Positions 7,146-15,887 are shown, numbered from the stretch's first letter. The stretch is 64,000 nucleotides of DNA from Streptomyces catenulae (GCF_000718015.1 NZ_JODY01000001.1:310001-374000); one strand, 5' to 3'. Notes: generated by a model not told the origin, from the letters alone. A program made the numbers and translations.

Positions 7146-8663
7146 GTGACCGCAATGCAGGGCGCATCGCGCACGGAGGGGACGCCGCTCGCCGGTTCGG
7201 AGGCGGACACCGCGGGCACCGACACCAGTCCCCGGCTCTACAACCCCGATCTCGCCCCCACCAGGAAGGCGGGCCGCAGCTGGAGCGGGTACAACGTCTT
7301 CACGCTCTGGGCCAACGACGTGCACAGCCTGGGCAATTACGCCTTCGCGATCGGCCTCTTCGCTCTCGGGATGGGCGTCTGGGACATCCTCGCCGCCTTC
7401 GTCCTCGCCTCCGTCTTCCTCTTCGGACTGCTGAGCCTCTCCGGCTACATGGGGGCGAAGACGGGCGTGCCGTTCCCGGTGATGAGCCGTATCGCGTTCG
7501 GGATCCGGGGCGCCAAGCTCCCGGCGGTCGTCCGCGGCGGCGTGGCCATCGCCTGGTTCGGCATCCAGACCTATCTCGCCTCGTCCGTGCTCTCCGCCCT
7601 GCTGGTGGCGGTGGCGCCCGGACTCCGCTCCTGGCAGCAGCACTCGCTGCTCGGACTGTCGGCGCTCGGCTGGGTCTCCTTCCTTACGCTCTGGCTCGTC
7701 CAGGTACTGATCGTCAGTTACGGCATGGACGTCATCCGCAAGTACATCGCGGTGGCCGCACCGGCCGTACTGGTGACGATGGCGGCGCTGGCGGTGTGGA
7801 TGTTCGCCAAGGCGGACTGGTCGCTGGCGATGGACGCGGGCCACCCGTTCACCGGGGCGGAGCGCTGGCTGCACATCCTGGAGGCGGCGGCGCTGTGGGT
7901 GGTCATCTACGGCACCTTCGTCCTCAACTTCTGCGACTTCACCCGCTCCGCGAAGTCGAACCGCTCGATCCTGCTGGGCAACCTCGTCGGCATCCCGGTC
8001 AACATGATGTTCTTCGCGGGCATCGTGGTCGTGCTCAGCGGCGCCCAGTTCAGGATCAACGGGCGGATCATCGCCGGTTCCGACGACATCGTGCGGACCA
8101 TCCCCCACACCTTCCTGCTGGTCCTGGCCTCGCTGGCGCTCATCGTGCTGACCGTCGCGGTCAACCTCATGGCCAACTTCGTCGCCCCCGTCTACGCCCT
8201 GGTCAACCTCTTCCCGCAGCGGCTCGACTTCCGCCGCGCGGCCCTCGTCAGCGCCGTCATCGGCCTGGTGATCCTGCCGTGGAACCTCTACGACAGCCCG
8301 GTCGTCGTCGAGTACTTCCTCGGCGGGCTCGGGGCGCTGCTCGGCCCGGTCTTCGGCATCGTGATGGCCGACTACTGGCTGATCCGCCGGACCCGTGTGC
8401 ACGTCCCGCACCTCTACACCGAGGATCCGCGGGCGAGTTACGCCTACCGCTCGGGCGTCAACCCGCGCGCCGTCGCCGCACTCGTCCCCTCGGCCGCCGT
8501 CGCCGTCGTCGTCGCGCTCGTCCCGTACTTCTCCGCCGTCTCCGGCTTCTCGTGGTTCCTCGGCGCGGTGCTCGCCGCGGTGCTCTACGTGGCCGTGCCC
8601 GGCCGGGTGCGCCGTCCGTACGAGGACGTGGACGGCGAGGAGATCGCCGTACCCAGCGCCTAG
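7146..8663 (+). CDS. NCS1-family nucleobase/allantoin-type permease
   Basis: A 505-residue, 12-helix cation symporter of the nucleobase:cation symporter-1 family (PucI/FurE/Mhp1 group). The diagnostic N-terminal motif GRSWSGYNVFTLWANDVHSLGNYAFA, the PFPVMSRIAFGIRGA segment and the SNRSILLGNLVGIPVNMMFF and GIVMADYWLIRR regions are present. It should import allantoin, hydantoin or a purine/pyrimidine base across the membrane. Start GTG 7146 (ATG at 7155 is an alternative); GAAAGGCGG is upstream. It is followed after 49 bases by a racemase-like gene, consistent with uptake and processing of a cyclic ureide. Confidence 0.88.
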   Translation: MTAMQGASRTEGTPLAGSEADTAGTDTSPRLYNPDLAPTRKAGRSWSGYNVFTLWANDVHSLGNYAFAIGLFALGMGVWDILAAFVLASVFLFGLLSLSGYMGAKTGVPFPVMSRIAFGIRGAKLPAVVRGGVAIAWFGIQTYLASSVLSALLVAVAPGLRSWQQHSLLGLSALGWVSFLTLWLVQVLIVSYGMDVIRKYIAVAAPAVLVTMAALAVWMFAKADWSLAMDAGHPFTGAERWLHILEAAALWVVIYGTFVLNFCDFTRSAKSNRSILLGNLVGIPVNMMFFAGIVVVLSGAQFRINGRIIAGSDDIVRTIPHTFLLVLASLALIVLTVAVNLMANFVAPVYALVNLFPQRLDFRRAALVSAVIGLVILPWNLYDSPVVVEYFLGGLGALLGPVFGIVMADYWLIRRTRVHVPHLYTEDPRASYAYRSGVNPRAVAALVPSAAVAVVVALVPYFSAVSGFSWFLGAVLAAVLYVAVPGRVRRPYEDVDGEEIAVPSA

Positions 8664-8712
8664 GCGCGCACCCCGCTCCACCGAACACCTCTAGCGAAAC
8701 GGGATCCCCCTC

Positions 8713-9447
8713 ATGCGGCTGCTGGTCGTCAACGTCAACACCACCGAATCGATGACGCGGAGCATCGGCGAGCAGGCGGCGGCCGTCGCCGCGCCGGGCA
8801 CCGAGATCGTGCCGCTCACCCCGGCGTTCGGCGCCGAGTCCGTCGAGGGCAACTACGAGAGCCATCTCGCGGCCGTCGCCGTCATGGAGGCCGTCCGCGC
8901 CCACCGCGAGCCGTACGACGCGGTGATCCAGGCGGGCTACGGCGAGCACGGCCGGGAGGGGCTCCAGGAGTTGCTGGACGTCCCGGTCGTCGACATCACC
9001 GAGGCGGCCGCTGCCACGGCGCAGTTCCTGGGGCGCAGCTACTCCGTCGTCACCACGCTCGACCGGGCCGTCCCGCTGATCGAGGACCGGCTCACCCTCG
9101 CCGGGCTCGCCGCCCGCTGTGCCTCGGTCCGGGCCAGCGGTCTGGCCGTGCTCGATCTGGAGCGCGATCCGGCGGCCGCGGTCGAGGCGATCGTCGAGGA
9201 GGCGGCGCGCGCGGTCGAGCGGGACCGCGCCGAGGTGATCTGTCTGGGCTGCGGCGGCATGTCCGGGCTGGGGGAGCGCGTCGTCGAGCGGACCGGTGTG
9301 CCCGTGGTGGACGGCGTCGCGGCGGCGGTGACGGTCGCCGAATCCCTCGTCCGCCTCGGCCTGAAGACCTCCAAGGTCCGCACCTACGCGCCGCCGCGCC
9401 CGAAGCGGTTCCGCGCCTGGCCGCCGACCGCGGGCGGCCTCGGCTGA
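8713..9447 (+). CDS. Asp/Glu/hydantoin racemase family protein
   Basis: A 244-residue protein of the Asp/Glu/hydantoin racemase superfamily, which interconverts enantiomers by a two-cysteine mechanism. The N-terminal VVNVNTTESMT strand and the second cysteine motif ICLGCGGMSGL (Cys about 180) are intact. At the first catalytic position, where hydantoin and allantoin racemases have ACF/ACY-D-PGL, this protein has AGYGEHGREGL (Gly 75), so the first cysteine is missing. It is probably co-transcribed with the NCS1 permease. It may be a lyase-like or isomerase member rather than a true racemase. Confidence 0.75.
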   Translation: MRLLVVNVNTTESMTRSIGEQAAAVAAPGTEIVPLTPAFGAESVEGNYESHLAAVAVMEAVRAHREPYDAVIQAGYGEHGREGLQELLDVPVVDITEAAAATAQFLGRSYSVVTTLDRAVPLIEDRLTLAGLAARCASVRASGLAVLDLERDPAAAVEAIVEEAARAVERDRAEVICLGCGGMSGLGERVVERTGVPVVDGVAAAVTVAESLVRLGLKTSKVRTYAPPRPKRFRAWPPTAGGLG

Positions 9448-9459
9448 GCGGCCCCGGGC

Positions 9460-9480
9460 GCCGCGCCGTCCGGGCGCGGC
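9460..9480 (+). terminator. Hairpin after the racemase-like gene
   Basis: A perfect 8-bp stem GCCGCGCC/GGCGCGGC with a 5-base loop, starting 13 bases beyond the stop. The A-rich stretch that follows (about 9486-9520) probably holds the promoter of the next gene. Confidence 0.5.
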
Positions 9481-9577
9481 ACACCCGTAAGAAGAAAAAC
9501 CGCAAATAGGGACATAAGGTCTCCGGTGTGCCGCGGTGGTCGCGGTGTCGATCCCGCCGCACCGCGAAGGGGACCCC

Positions 9578-10237
9578 ATGCCCGTCCCGGAGCTGACCGT
9601 CACCGCCCTCGACCGGGCCGCCGCCCGCCTGGTGGACACCGGGCCGGGCCCGTGCGCCGGGCCGGAGACCGTACGGCGGGGCCCCGTTCGCCCGGATCAC
9701 CGGGAGCGGGCCGCGTGGGAGGGGATCGCCGCGGGCTGGGCGCGGACCGCGCCCGCCGATCCGGCGGCCCGGCGGCTGATCCGTGCGACCGTCGACGAAC
9801 TGGTCGCCGAGGCGCTGCGCGCGGTGCCCCGGTACGGGACCCGTCCGGATGTGGAGGTGCGGCTGCCCGGCCGGTTCGCCCGGGCGCTGCCCGACTGGGC
9901 GCACCGCCGCCGCCCGGACCTCTCCCACCGGCCGAGCACCCAACTCGCCGTCACCGCCGAGATCCTGCGGACCTGGGGCTGGCAGCAGCGCCCGCACCGG
10001 CTGCGCGACCGCCGCGGGCGCCGGTGCGTCTGCGGGGCGCTCCTCGGCGCGGTGGCGCTCGGCGTCGGCTCCGAGGACGCCGCGGAGCGCGCCGCCGCCC
10101 ACATCCTCGGCGAACTGCGCCACCGCGGCTGGCAGGCGCTGATCGGCGACTGGAACGCGGTACCGGGCCGCACCCGGGAACAGGCCGTCGCACTGGTCAC
10201 GGCGGCCCGGGGGCGGGCGCTGGCCGCGGGGGAGTGA
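9578..10237 (+). CDS. DUF6197-like hypothetical protein
   Basis: A 219-residue soluble protein. The second half has CVCGALLGAVALGVGSEDAAERAA...LIGDWNAVPGRTREQAVALVTAARGRALA; the pattern CxxGAL, then WN-x-PGRT followed by a helix with repeated Ala/Val, resembles the Streptomyces DUF6197 group. No catalytic motif is recognised and no function is proposed. ATG 9578 with GAAGGGG upstream is preferred over an in-frame GTG at 9536. It ends 22 bases before the convergent PAP2 gene. Confidence 0.6.
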   Translation: MPVPELTVTALDRAAARLVDTGPGPCAGPETVRRGPVRPDHRERAAWEGIAAGWARTAPADPAARRLIRATVDELVAEALRAVPRYGTRPDVEVRLPGRFARALPDWAHRRRPDLSHRPSTQLAVTAEILRTWGWQQRPHRLRDRRGRRCVCGALLGAVALGVGSEDAAERAAAHILGELRHRGWQALIGDWNAVPGRTREQAVALVTAARGRALAAGE

Positions 10238-10259
10238 GCGGCCCCGCGCCCGCCCTCTG

Positions 10260-10871
10260 TTACGCCGTGGCCACCAACGGCCGCAGCCGGGTGGTGCCCA
10301 ACCGCTCCACCAGCGGCGCCGCGCGGCCCGCCGGGACGGACACCGCGCAGGCCACGGCCGCGCCGACGAGCAGTCCGGCCGCCACGTCGTGCGGATAGTG
10401 CGCGCCCACCCACACCCGGGACGCGGCCATCAGCAGCGCCAGCACCGCGGCGAGCGCGCCGATGCGCCGGTCCGCCAGCAGGAGCGCCACGGCGGCGGCT
10501 CCGGCGATGGCGGCGTGGTTGCTGGGGAACGACCAGTCGCCCGGCGGCGGGCACGCCTGGACGGTGACGGTGTGCAGCACCTGGCACGGCCGCCGCTCGT
10601 CGAAGACCGCCTTGACCACGTCGTTGACGAGATACCCGGCGACGATCACCACCGGTACCGCCAGCACCCGCGCCATCCGGACCGCGTCCCCGCCGGAGCG
10701 CGCCCGCCACCACGCGACGGCCAGACAGAGGACGAACGCACCGAGCCCGAAGTCCGTCCACACCGACACCGCGGTGTTCCACGGTGCCGGGGCGTGTGCG
10801 GCGAGATCGGTCACCCAGAGGTAGAGCCCCCCGTCCAGGGAGGCTCCGCCGGCGGCGAGCGGAAGGGTCAC
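10260..10871 (-). CDS. PAP2-family membrane phosphatase
   Basis: A 203-residue polytopic membrane phosphatase (lipid phosphate or undecaprenyl pyrophosphate type). The tripartite signature is complete: K(x6)RP as KAVFDERRP (Lys about 87), PSNH (about 117-120, with Asn for the usual Gly) and SR(x5)H(x3)D as SRVWVGAHYPHD (about 151-162). GTG 10871 follows AAGGAG at 5 bases; the much longer open frame upstream crosses the blaI operator region and is not coding. Divergent from the blaI-M56 operon, so it may share control. Confidence 0.85.
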   Translation of the reverse strand: MTLPLAAGGASLDGGLYLWVTDLAAHAPAPWNTAVSVWTDFGLGAFVLCLAVAWWRARSGGDAVRMARVLAVPVVIVAGYLVNDVVKAVFDERRPCQVLHTVTVQACPPPGDWSFPSNHAAIAGAAAVALLLADRRIGALAAVLALLMAASRVWVGAHYPHDVAAGLLVGAAVACAVSVPAGRAAPLVERLGTTRLRPLVATA

Positions 10872-10978
10872 GGCAGCTCCTTGTGAGCGGGGGAGGGGCG
10901 GGCGCCGTCGGGCGCCTCGCGCGGGGGCCGGGTCGCACCGCCCGCCCCGGAGGGAGGCCCGGACCGGACGGCAGGGGC

Positions 10979-10996
10979 GTCTACACAGCAGTAGAC
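10979..10996. promoter_or_regulatory. BlaI-type operator 1
   Basis: Perfect inverted repeat GTCTAC-N6-GTAGAC in the blaI upstream region. Its core CTAC-N6-GTAG recurs in the next box and near 16563. Centre to centre it is 19 bp from operator 2, about two helical turns. Confidence 0.7.
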
Positions 10997-10997
10997 C

Positions 10998-11015
10998 GAC
11001 TACGTCACTGTAGAC
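10998..11015. promoter_or_regulatory. BlaI-type operator 2
   Basis: GACTAC-N6-GTAGAC, perfect in its CTAC/GTAG core and one mismatch in the outer bases. It ends 47 bases before the blaI ATG and overlaps a plausible -10 TAGACG, fitting autorepression by dimer pairs. Confidence 0.7.
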
Positions 11016-11061
11016 GACGATGTGCGAGGCTGGACGCCATGAGCGGTACGGAGGAGACACG

Positions 11062-11445
11062 ATGAGCGGTGCGGACAAGGAGCGGCGGCTCGCCGGTGAG
11101 CTGGAATCCGGGGTGCTCGCCGTGTTGTGGGCGGCGGACGCTCCGCTCACCCCCGGTCAGGTCCAGCAGGCGCTCGGCGCGTCGCTGGCACGCACCACGG
11201 TCACCACGATCCTCACCCGCCTCCACGGCAAGGGCACCCTCGTCCGCGCCCGCTCCGGCCGCGGCTACGCCTACGCGCCCGCCCAGGACGCCCCCGGGCT
11301 GACCGCCCGCCGGATGCACTCGGAGCTGGCGAAGGACGAGGACCGCGGTGCCGTGCTCGCCCGGTTCGTCTCCCAGCTCTCCGACGAGGACGAGCAACTG
11401 CTCCGCTCGCTGCTCGACGAGGGGCCCGCCGGGGACCGCCCGTGA
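11062..11445 (+). CDS. BlaI/MecI/CopY-family transcriptional repressor
   Basis: A 127-residue penicillinase-repressor family protein. The winged helix runs through GELESGVLAVLWAADAPLTPGQVQQALGASLARTTVTTILTRLHGKGTLVRARSGRGYAYAP; the C-terminal helices form the dimerisation arm. In the classical system a partner M56 peptidase senses a cell-wall signal and causes cleavage of the repressor. GGAGGAGACACG precedes the ATG at 11062. Its stop TGA overlaps the M56 start ATG by one base. Two CTAC-N6-GTAG operators lie upstream, and a third such site lies in front of a terD gene at 16563. Confidence 0.88.
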   Translation: MSGADKERRLAGELESGVLAVLWAADAPLTPGQVQQALGASLARTTVTTILTRLHGKGTLVRARSGRGYAYAPAQDAPGLTARRMHSELAKDEDRGAVLARFVSQLSDEDEQLLRSLLDEGPAGDRP

Positions 11446-12365
11446 TGTCCCTGGTGTGGGTGCCGCTGCTCGCGCCGTTCCTCGCCGTCCCGGCGGCCCG
11501 GCGGCTGGCCGACGCCCTCGCCCCGCGCCGCGCCGCCGCCCTGCTGGTCTGCGTCGCGGTGGGGCTCGCGCTCTGCACCGCGGCGGCGCTGGCGCTGCTG
11601 ATGGTCCCCGGCGCGTCGTATCTGCCGTGGGTGGCCGCCGCCGGTGAACTGCTCACCCCGCTCGCCGACGGGCCGCCCGCGCTGACCGTCGGCGTCTCGG
11701 CGGTGGCCGCCGCCCTGCTGGGCGCGAGCGCCGCCGCGGTGACGGTCCGGCTCCGCGCCCACCGCGCCGACCTGCGCGAGGCCCGTACACGGGCCGGGGC
11801 GTTCCGCGGCGAGCTGGCCGTGGTGCCCGACGAGCGGCCGGACGCCTTCGCGCTGCCCGGACGGCCCGGCCGGATCGTGGTGACCACCGCGATGCTGCGC
11901 GCCCTGGCACCGGCCGAACGCACGGCGCTCTTCGCCCATGAACGCGCCCATCTGCGCGGCCGTCACCATCTGCCGCTCGCCGCCGTGGACCTCGCCGCCC
12001 GCTGCCATCCGGCGCTGCGCGGCCTCCGCGCGCCGCTCGGGTACGCGCTGGAGCGGATCGCCGACGAGGCCGCGGCGGACGCCGTCGGCGACCGGACGCT
12101 GACCGCCCGCGCGGTCGGCCGGGCGGCGCTCGCGGGCGGCCCCGCGCCCCGGCCCCGTACGGTCCTGGCGGCCACCGCCGGGCCGGTGCCGCGCCGGGTG
12201 GCGGCGCTGCTCGGCCGGGAGGTGGCCGCCCGTCCGGCGCCCCGGCTGCGCCGCGCGGTCGCCGCCGGACTGCTGCTCTGCCTGGTCACCACGGGCGCGG
12301 CGGAGCTGAGCGCCGCCGACACGCTGCACGCCCACATCGAGGTGGCCCAGGGCGAATGGCGGTGA
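11445..12365 (+). CDS. M56-family membrane metallopeptidase
   Basis: A 306-residue integral membrane zinc peptidase of the BlaR1/MecR1 type but lacking the extracellular penicillin-binding sensor domain. Membrane segments lie at about 1-20, 30-56 and 80-103, then the soluble loop with HExxH as AHERAHLRG (about 165-169) and the third-ligand region ERIADEAAADAVGD, and a last helix AAGLLLCLVTTGAAEL. It is coupled to blaI by a TGATG overlap and should act as the signal-dependent partner of that repressor. Confidence 0.85.
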   Translation: MSLVWVPLLAPFLAVPAARRLADALAPRRAAALLVCVAVGLALCTAAALALLMVPGASYLPWVAAAGELLTPLADGPPALTVGVSAVAAALLGASAAAVTVRLRAHRADLREARTRAGAFRGELAVVPDERPDAFALPGRPGRIVVTTAMLRALAPAERTALFAHERAHLRGRHHLPLAAVDLAARCHPALRGLRAPLGYALERIADEAAADAVGDRTLTARAVGRAALAGGPAPRPRTVLAATAGPVPRRVAALLGREVAARPAPRLRRAVAAGLLLCLVTTGAAELSAADTLHAHIEVAQGEWR

Positions 12366-12384
12366 GCCGGGGACCGGCGGGCCC

Positions 12385-12401
12385 GCGGCGGTGACCGCCG
12401 C
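12385..12401. terminator. Short hairpin between convergent genes
   Basis: GCGGCGG/CCGCCGC with a TGA loop lies between the M56 stop (12365) and the APC permease stop (12432). Confidence 0.45.
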
Positions 12402-12431
12402 CGGAGCCGTCCGGCCACCCGGCACCGCCGC

Positions 12432-13889
12432 TCAGGCGCCTTCCCCGGACTCCTCCTCCGGCACCGAGATCACCCAGTGGCTGTCCTGGCGCGGCCGCAG
12501 ATAGCAGGCCCAGTACAGGGCCGCCGCCGCGACGATCGCGCCGGTGATCGCCAGGCTCCCGGCGCTCTGCTGCCACAGCACCCACACCAGGACCAGTACC
12601 AGCAGCGCCGGGATCGCCGGCCACAGCGGCATCCGCCAGGCCGCGCGGTGCCGGTGCGCGCCCCGCCGGGCGACCAGCGCGCCCAGCGCCACGAAGACGT
12701 ACATCGCCGCGACGGCGACGCCGGTGACCTCGCTCAGCATGTCCAGGTCGACGAAGCACAGGGCCGCCCCGGGCACGCCCACCGCCAGCGTCGCCGCCCA
12801 GGGGGAGCCGAAGCGCCGCCCGAGGTGGGACAGGGCCCGGTTGACGCCGGTCGGCCAGGCCGCGTCGCGCGCCGAGGCGAAGACCACCCGGGAGTTCTGG
12901 ATCACCATCACGATCGCCGCGTTGATGATCGCCAGCGCGATGCAGAGGCTGACGAACGTACCGACCGCCGAATTGCTCCAGGACTCCACCATGCCCGCGA
13001 CATCGCCCGAGGTCAGCGTGGCCAGATCCGGTGCGCCCAGCGTGATCGCCACGACCGGTACGAGGACCACCGCCGCGCCGATGCCCAGCGTCCACAGGAC
13101 CGTACGGGAGACGTTGCGCCGCGGGTTCTCCATCTCCTCGGCGAGGTACACCGCCGTCGAGAAGCCCTGGAGGATGAAGAGCGCGGTGGCCAGTCCGGTC
13201 ACCACCAGGCCCGCGGTCAGCGCGGTGCTGTGCCCGTCGGGCGTGGCGATCACCGGGTGGACCAGGACGGCGGCGGAGCGGCTGGTGTGGCTGAAGCCGA
13301 GGAAGGCGACGACCCCGGCGGCCACCACCTCCAGGACCAGGAAGATGCCGGTGATCCAGGCGTTGGCCCGCAGATCGAGCAGGCCCATGGCGGTGGCGAG
13401 GAGCATCACGCCCGCGGCGGTCCACTGCGGATCGAGGTGGGCGAGCGGCGCCAGGTAGTCGGCGGTGCCCAGCGCGATGATCGGCGGCACGATCATGACG
13501 ACGATCAGCGACAGCACGAAGACCAGCCACCCGGCCAGCCGCCCCATCAACGTGCCGACCATCGCGTACTCACCGCCGGAGCTGGGGATCAGCGTGCCCA
13601 ACTCGGAGTAGGTGAACGCGACGCCGATACAGAGCACGGCGGCGATGGCGATGGTGAGCGCGGTGCCGGTGCCCAGCGTCGCGAAGGAGTCCGGCACGAT
13701 CACGAAGAGCGAGGACGCCGGGGTCAGGCAGGAGAGGGTGAGCAGGGTGCCGCCCACCACGCCGATCGAGCGGTTGAGCTTGGGTGCTCCGCCGGTCGCG
13801 GCGTCCGTATCCGCTCCGGACGTCGGCGCCGGATGCGGGTCCGCCGCGGGGGTCGCGGAGGCAACGGGTGTGGCGGGCGTAGTGGTCAT
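12432..13889 (-). CDS. APC-superfamily amino-acid permease
   Basis: A 485-residue transporter with about 12 membrane segments. After a 40-residue Pro/Thr/Ala cytosolic tail the family start KLNRSIGVVGGTLLTLSCLTPASSLFVI leads into helix 1; GALVPSSGGEYAMV-like text is present as GTLIPSSGGEYAMVGTLMGRLAGWLV in helix 3, the diagnostic APC motif. It is expected to take up an amino acid or amine. ATG 13889 follows a weak GATGGGA site; the open frame continues far upstream in non-coding sequence. No enzyme gene is adjacent to reveal the substrate. Confidence 0.8.
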   Translation of the reverse strand: MTTTPATPVASATPAADPHPAPTSGADTDAATGGAPKLNRSIGVVGGTLLTLSCLTPASSLFVIVPDSFATLGTGTALTIAIAAVLCIGVAFTYSELGTLIPSSGGEYAMVGTLMGRLAGWLVFVLSLIVVMIVPPIIALGTADYLAPLAHLDPQWTAAGVMLLATAMGLLDLRANAWITGIFLVLEVVAAGVVAFLGFSHTSRSAAVLVHPVIATPDGHSTALTAGLVVTGLATALFILQGFSTAVYLAEEMENPRRNVSRTVLWTLGIGAAVVLVPVVAITLGAPDLATLTSGDVAGMVESWSNSAVGTFVSLCIALAIINAAIVMVIQNSRVVFASARDAAWPTGVNRALSHLGRRFGSPWAATLAVGVPGAALCFVDLDMLSEVTGVAVAAMYVFVALGALVARRGAHRHRAAWRMPLWPAIPALLVLVLVWVLWQQSAGSLAITGAIVAAAALYWACYLRPRQDSHWVISVPEEESGEGA

Positions 13890-14649
13890 CCGTGTCCCAT
13901 CGTGCGAGCGGCCGAGGTGCGTGCCGAAGAGGTGGTGCCACGAAGCGGTGCGACCCGAGGAGCGCGGCCAAGGCGCGGTCGCCGTTTCGGTGACCGAATG
14001 AAACCCCCGTCCCCGGGGCGCGTCAAGGTTTCCTATGAAATTCGCAGGACGACGAAATCCGTTGTGTGGAGGGGGTGATGGGGAGGTATTGGTGTCATGT
14101 GGGAGACGTCGGAACGGAATCGGTGGCGTCGCCCGTGGGTCCGGTCCGGGCTCCGGCGGGAGTTGCCCGGGGCGGCCGGGGCGGTGCGGCGGCCGGGCGG
14201 CGGGCCCCGGCGCGGTGGTGCGGCAGCCGCGGCCCGGACCGCGGGGCGGGCCGCGGCCGGGCCCGTTCCACCGCCCGTGGAATCCGTCGTGAACGCCCGC
14301 CGGTGCCCGGAAGCGGCCACCGGAACGCCGCTGACCAGGCGCGGGAACCGGCCGGTCCGGATCGCTCCGGACGGCCGCCGCGCCGCCCGTACACCTTGCG
14401 CCCACCGGGCTCCCGCCCCCTGGCGCGCTCCGCCCGCGGGACGGATGCCCGCCTCGCCCCTGTGGACGCTTTTCGGCCAGTCCCGGGTACAGGTGGCCCG
14501 CGCCCCGGAGGTACCGTGGGAGCCACGTGGCGCCTCCGGGCGCCGCACGGCGGTGGGGCCCGCCGTACCCAACCGCGGCAGACGCCGCCAACGGTCCCTA
14601 CTTGCGACGACGTGCGCCCGGCGACGGGCGCCGCGAGTAGGAGAGACAG
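13890..14649. other. 760-bp divergent gap without a protein gene
   Basis: All open frames here have shadow-like Arg/Pro/Gly composition and no ribosome site. The left part (about 13980-14080) is less GC-rich and should hold the permease promoter. The right 150 bases form the structured crcB leader described separately. Confidence 0.55.
14500..14649 (+). promoter_or_regulatory. Highly structured 5' leader of the crcB operon
   Basis: Four consecutive stems can be read by eye: CCCGGAGG with CCTCCGGG (about 14506-14552, containing an inner CGTGG/CCACG), ACGGCGG with CCGCCGT, GCGGC with GCCGC, and a final 10-bp stem CCTACTTGCG with CGCGAGTAGG enclosing a GCGCCC/GGGCGC hairpin. The right arm of the last stem ends inside the AGGAG ribosome site of crcB, so that folding would hide the start. 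The conserved bases of the known fluoride (crcB) riboswitch were not recognised. Confidence 0.4.
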
Positions 14650-15135
14650 ATGGTGAAGGCCCAGGAACCGGTGTGTGACGACCCCGTTGACCCCGATGTC
14701 GGCGTCCGCCCGCCCGCGCGGCGCCGTACCCCGCTGAACGGCCAGGGCGCCGTGGTCGCCGTGGTCTCCCTCGGCGGCGTCCTCGGCGCCTGCGCCCGCT
14801 ACGGCGCCTCGCTGCTCTGGCCCACCCCGAGCGGCGGCTTCCCCTGGACCACGCTCGCGGTCAACTCCCTCGGCTGCGCCGTCATCGGCGTCTTCATGGT
14901 GCTGATCAGCGAGGTCTGGGCCGCCCACCGCCTGGTGCGGCCCTTCTTCGGCACCGGCGTGCTCGGCGGCTTCACCACCTTCTCCACCTACGCCGTGGAG
15001 ATCCAACGCCTGATCACCGACGGCCGGGCCCGTACCGGGCTCGCCTATCTGGCGCTGACCGTCGTGACGGCACTGGTGTCCGTGACCCTCGCGGCGACGG
15101 TCACCCGCCGTCTCGTCGTAGGGAGGCAGAAGTGA
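14650..15135 (+). CDS. crcB: Fluoride channel/exporter subunit, CrcB/Fluc family (long form)
   Basis: A 161-residue four-helix membrane protein that exports fluoride. Family motifs are [11 protein letters not shown] in helix 1, [11 protein letters not shown] (pore Asn) in helix 2 and [11 protein letters not shown] in helix 3, the GxTTFSTF track of phenylalanines and polar residues. A 35-residue hydrophilic N-terminal extension precedes helix 1. First gene of a three-gene operon; its TGA overlaps the next GTG by four bases. With the second CrcB it probably forms an antiparallel heterodimer. Confidence 0.92.
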   Translation: MVKAQEPVCDDPVDPDVGVRPPARRRTPLNGQGAVVAVVSLGGVLGACARYGASLLWPTPSGGFPWTTLAVNSLGCAVIGVFMVLISEVWAAHRLVRPFFGTGVLGGFTTFSTYAVEIQRLITDGRARTGLAYLALTVVTALVSVTLAATVTRRLVVGRQK

Positions 15136-15476
15136 GGTTCACCGGATCCGCGCTGCGGGCGACCGTCTACGTCGGGGAGCACGACACCTGGCACCACAAG
15201 CCGGTCTTCGTCGAGATCGTCCACCGCGCCCGCGCCGCCGGGCTCGCCGGTGCCTCCGTCTTCCACGGCATCGAGGGCTTCGGCGCCTCGTCCGTCATCC
15301 ACACCAGCCGACTGCTGTCGCTCAGCGAGGACCTGCCGGTCGCCGTCGTCCTCATCGACACCGAGGAGCGCATCCGCGGCTTCCTGCCGCAGCTCGACGA
15401 GGTGGTGGGCGACGCGCTGGTCACCCTGGACGTCTGCGAGACGCTCCGCTACACACGGAACGAGGTGCGCCGGTGA
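15132..15476 (+). CDS. DUF190 (GlnB-like fold) protein
   Basis: A 114-residue cytosolic protein of the DUF190 family, a ferredoxin-like/PII-like fold often encoded with crcB. Recognisable are [64 protein letters not shown]. It sits between two crcB genes with GTGA overlaps on both sides, so it is probably a regulator or accessory factor of the fluoride exporter. Its ligand is unknown. Confidence 0.9.
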   Translation: MRFTGSALRATVYVGEHDTWHHKPVFVEIVHRARAAGLAGASVFHGIEGFGASSVIHTSRLLSLSEDLPVAVVLIDTEERIRGFLPQLDEVVGDALVTLDVCETLRYTRNEVRR

Positions 15477-15841
15477 ACTGGCTGCTCGTCATCGCCGGTG
15501 CCGCGGTCGGCGCCCCGTTGCGCTACCTCACCGACCGCGCCGTCCAGGCCCGTCACGACTCGGTGTTCCCCTGGGGCACCTTCACCGTCAACATCTCGGC
15601 GTGTGTGATCCTCGGCCTGATCACCGGCGCCGCCGCCTCCGGCGCGGTCCCCTCCCAGGTACAGCTGACCCTGGGCACCGGGCTGTGCGGGGCGCTGTCG
15701 ACGTACTCGACCTTCTCCTACGAGACGCTGCGGCTGGCCGAGGACGGTGCGCGGTTCCTCGCGGCGGCCAACGTCGTCGCGCAGCTGGTCGCCGGGCTCG
15801 GCGCCGCGTTCCTGGGCGCGGCGATCGCCGGGGCGCTCTGA
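15473..15841 (+). CDS. crcB: Fluoride channel/exporter subunit, CrcB/Fluc family (short form)
   Basis: A 122-residue four-helix protein. Motifs: [15 protein letters not shown] in helix 1, [11 protein letters not shown] in helix 2 and [16 protein letters not shown] in helix 3. In this copy the helix-3 motif is [11 protein letters not shown] instead of [11 protein letters not shown], consistent with the two copies having specialised halves of a heterodimer. GTG 15473 overlaps the DUF190 stop. Confidence 0.92.
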   Translation: MNWLLVIAGAAVGAPLRYLTDRAVQARHDSVFPWGTFTVNISACVILGLITGAAASGAVPSQVQLTLGTGLCGALSTYSTFSYETLRLAEDGARFLAAANVVAQLVAGLGAAFLGAAIAGAL

Positions 15842-15853
15842 GCGGTGTGACCG

Positions 15854-15881
15854 CGCCGCACCCGGCGTACCGGGTGCGGCG
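15854..15881. terminator. Bidirectional hairpin terminator
   Basis: A perfect 12-bp stem CGCCGCACCCGG/CCGGGTGCGGCG with a 4-base CGTA loop between the convergent crcB and terD genes, both of which stop within 15 bases of it. Confidence 0.7.
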
Positions 15882-15887
15882 TACGGA

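Noticed and set aside
6786..8681. 631-codon minus-strand frame opposite the NCS1 permease
   Set aside because: Its His/Asp/Glu/Arg composition is the mirror of a membrane-protein gene in high-GC DNA; no ribosome site or family.
14033..14572. 179-codon minus-strand frame in the crcB leader gap
   Set aside because: Arg/Pro/Gly-rich shadow composition, no ribosome site and overlap with the structured leader.
13890..14591. 234-residue N-terminal extension of the APC permease
   Set aside because: Basic low-complexity sequence with no membrane signal; ATG 13889 gives a normal permease.
14500..14649. Known fluoride riboswitch
   Set aside because: Searched for the conserved bases of the crcB motif by eye and did not find them; kept only as a structured leader.
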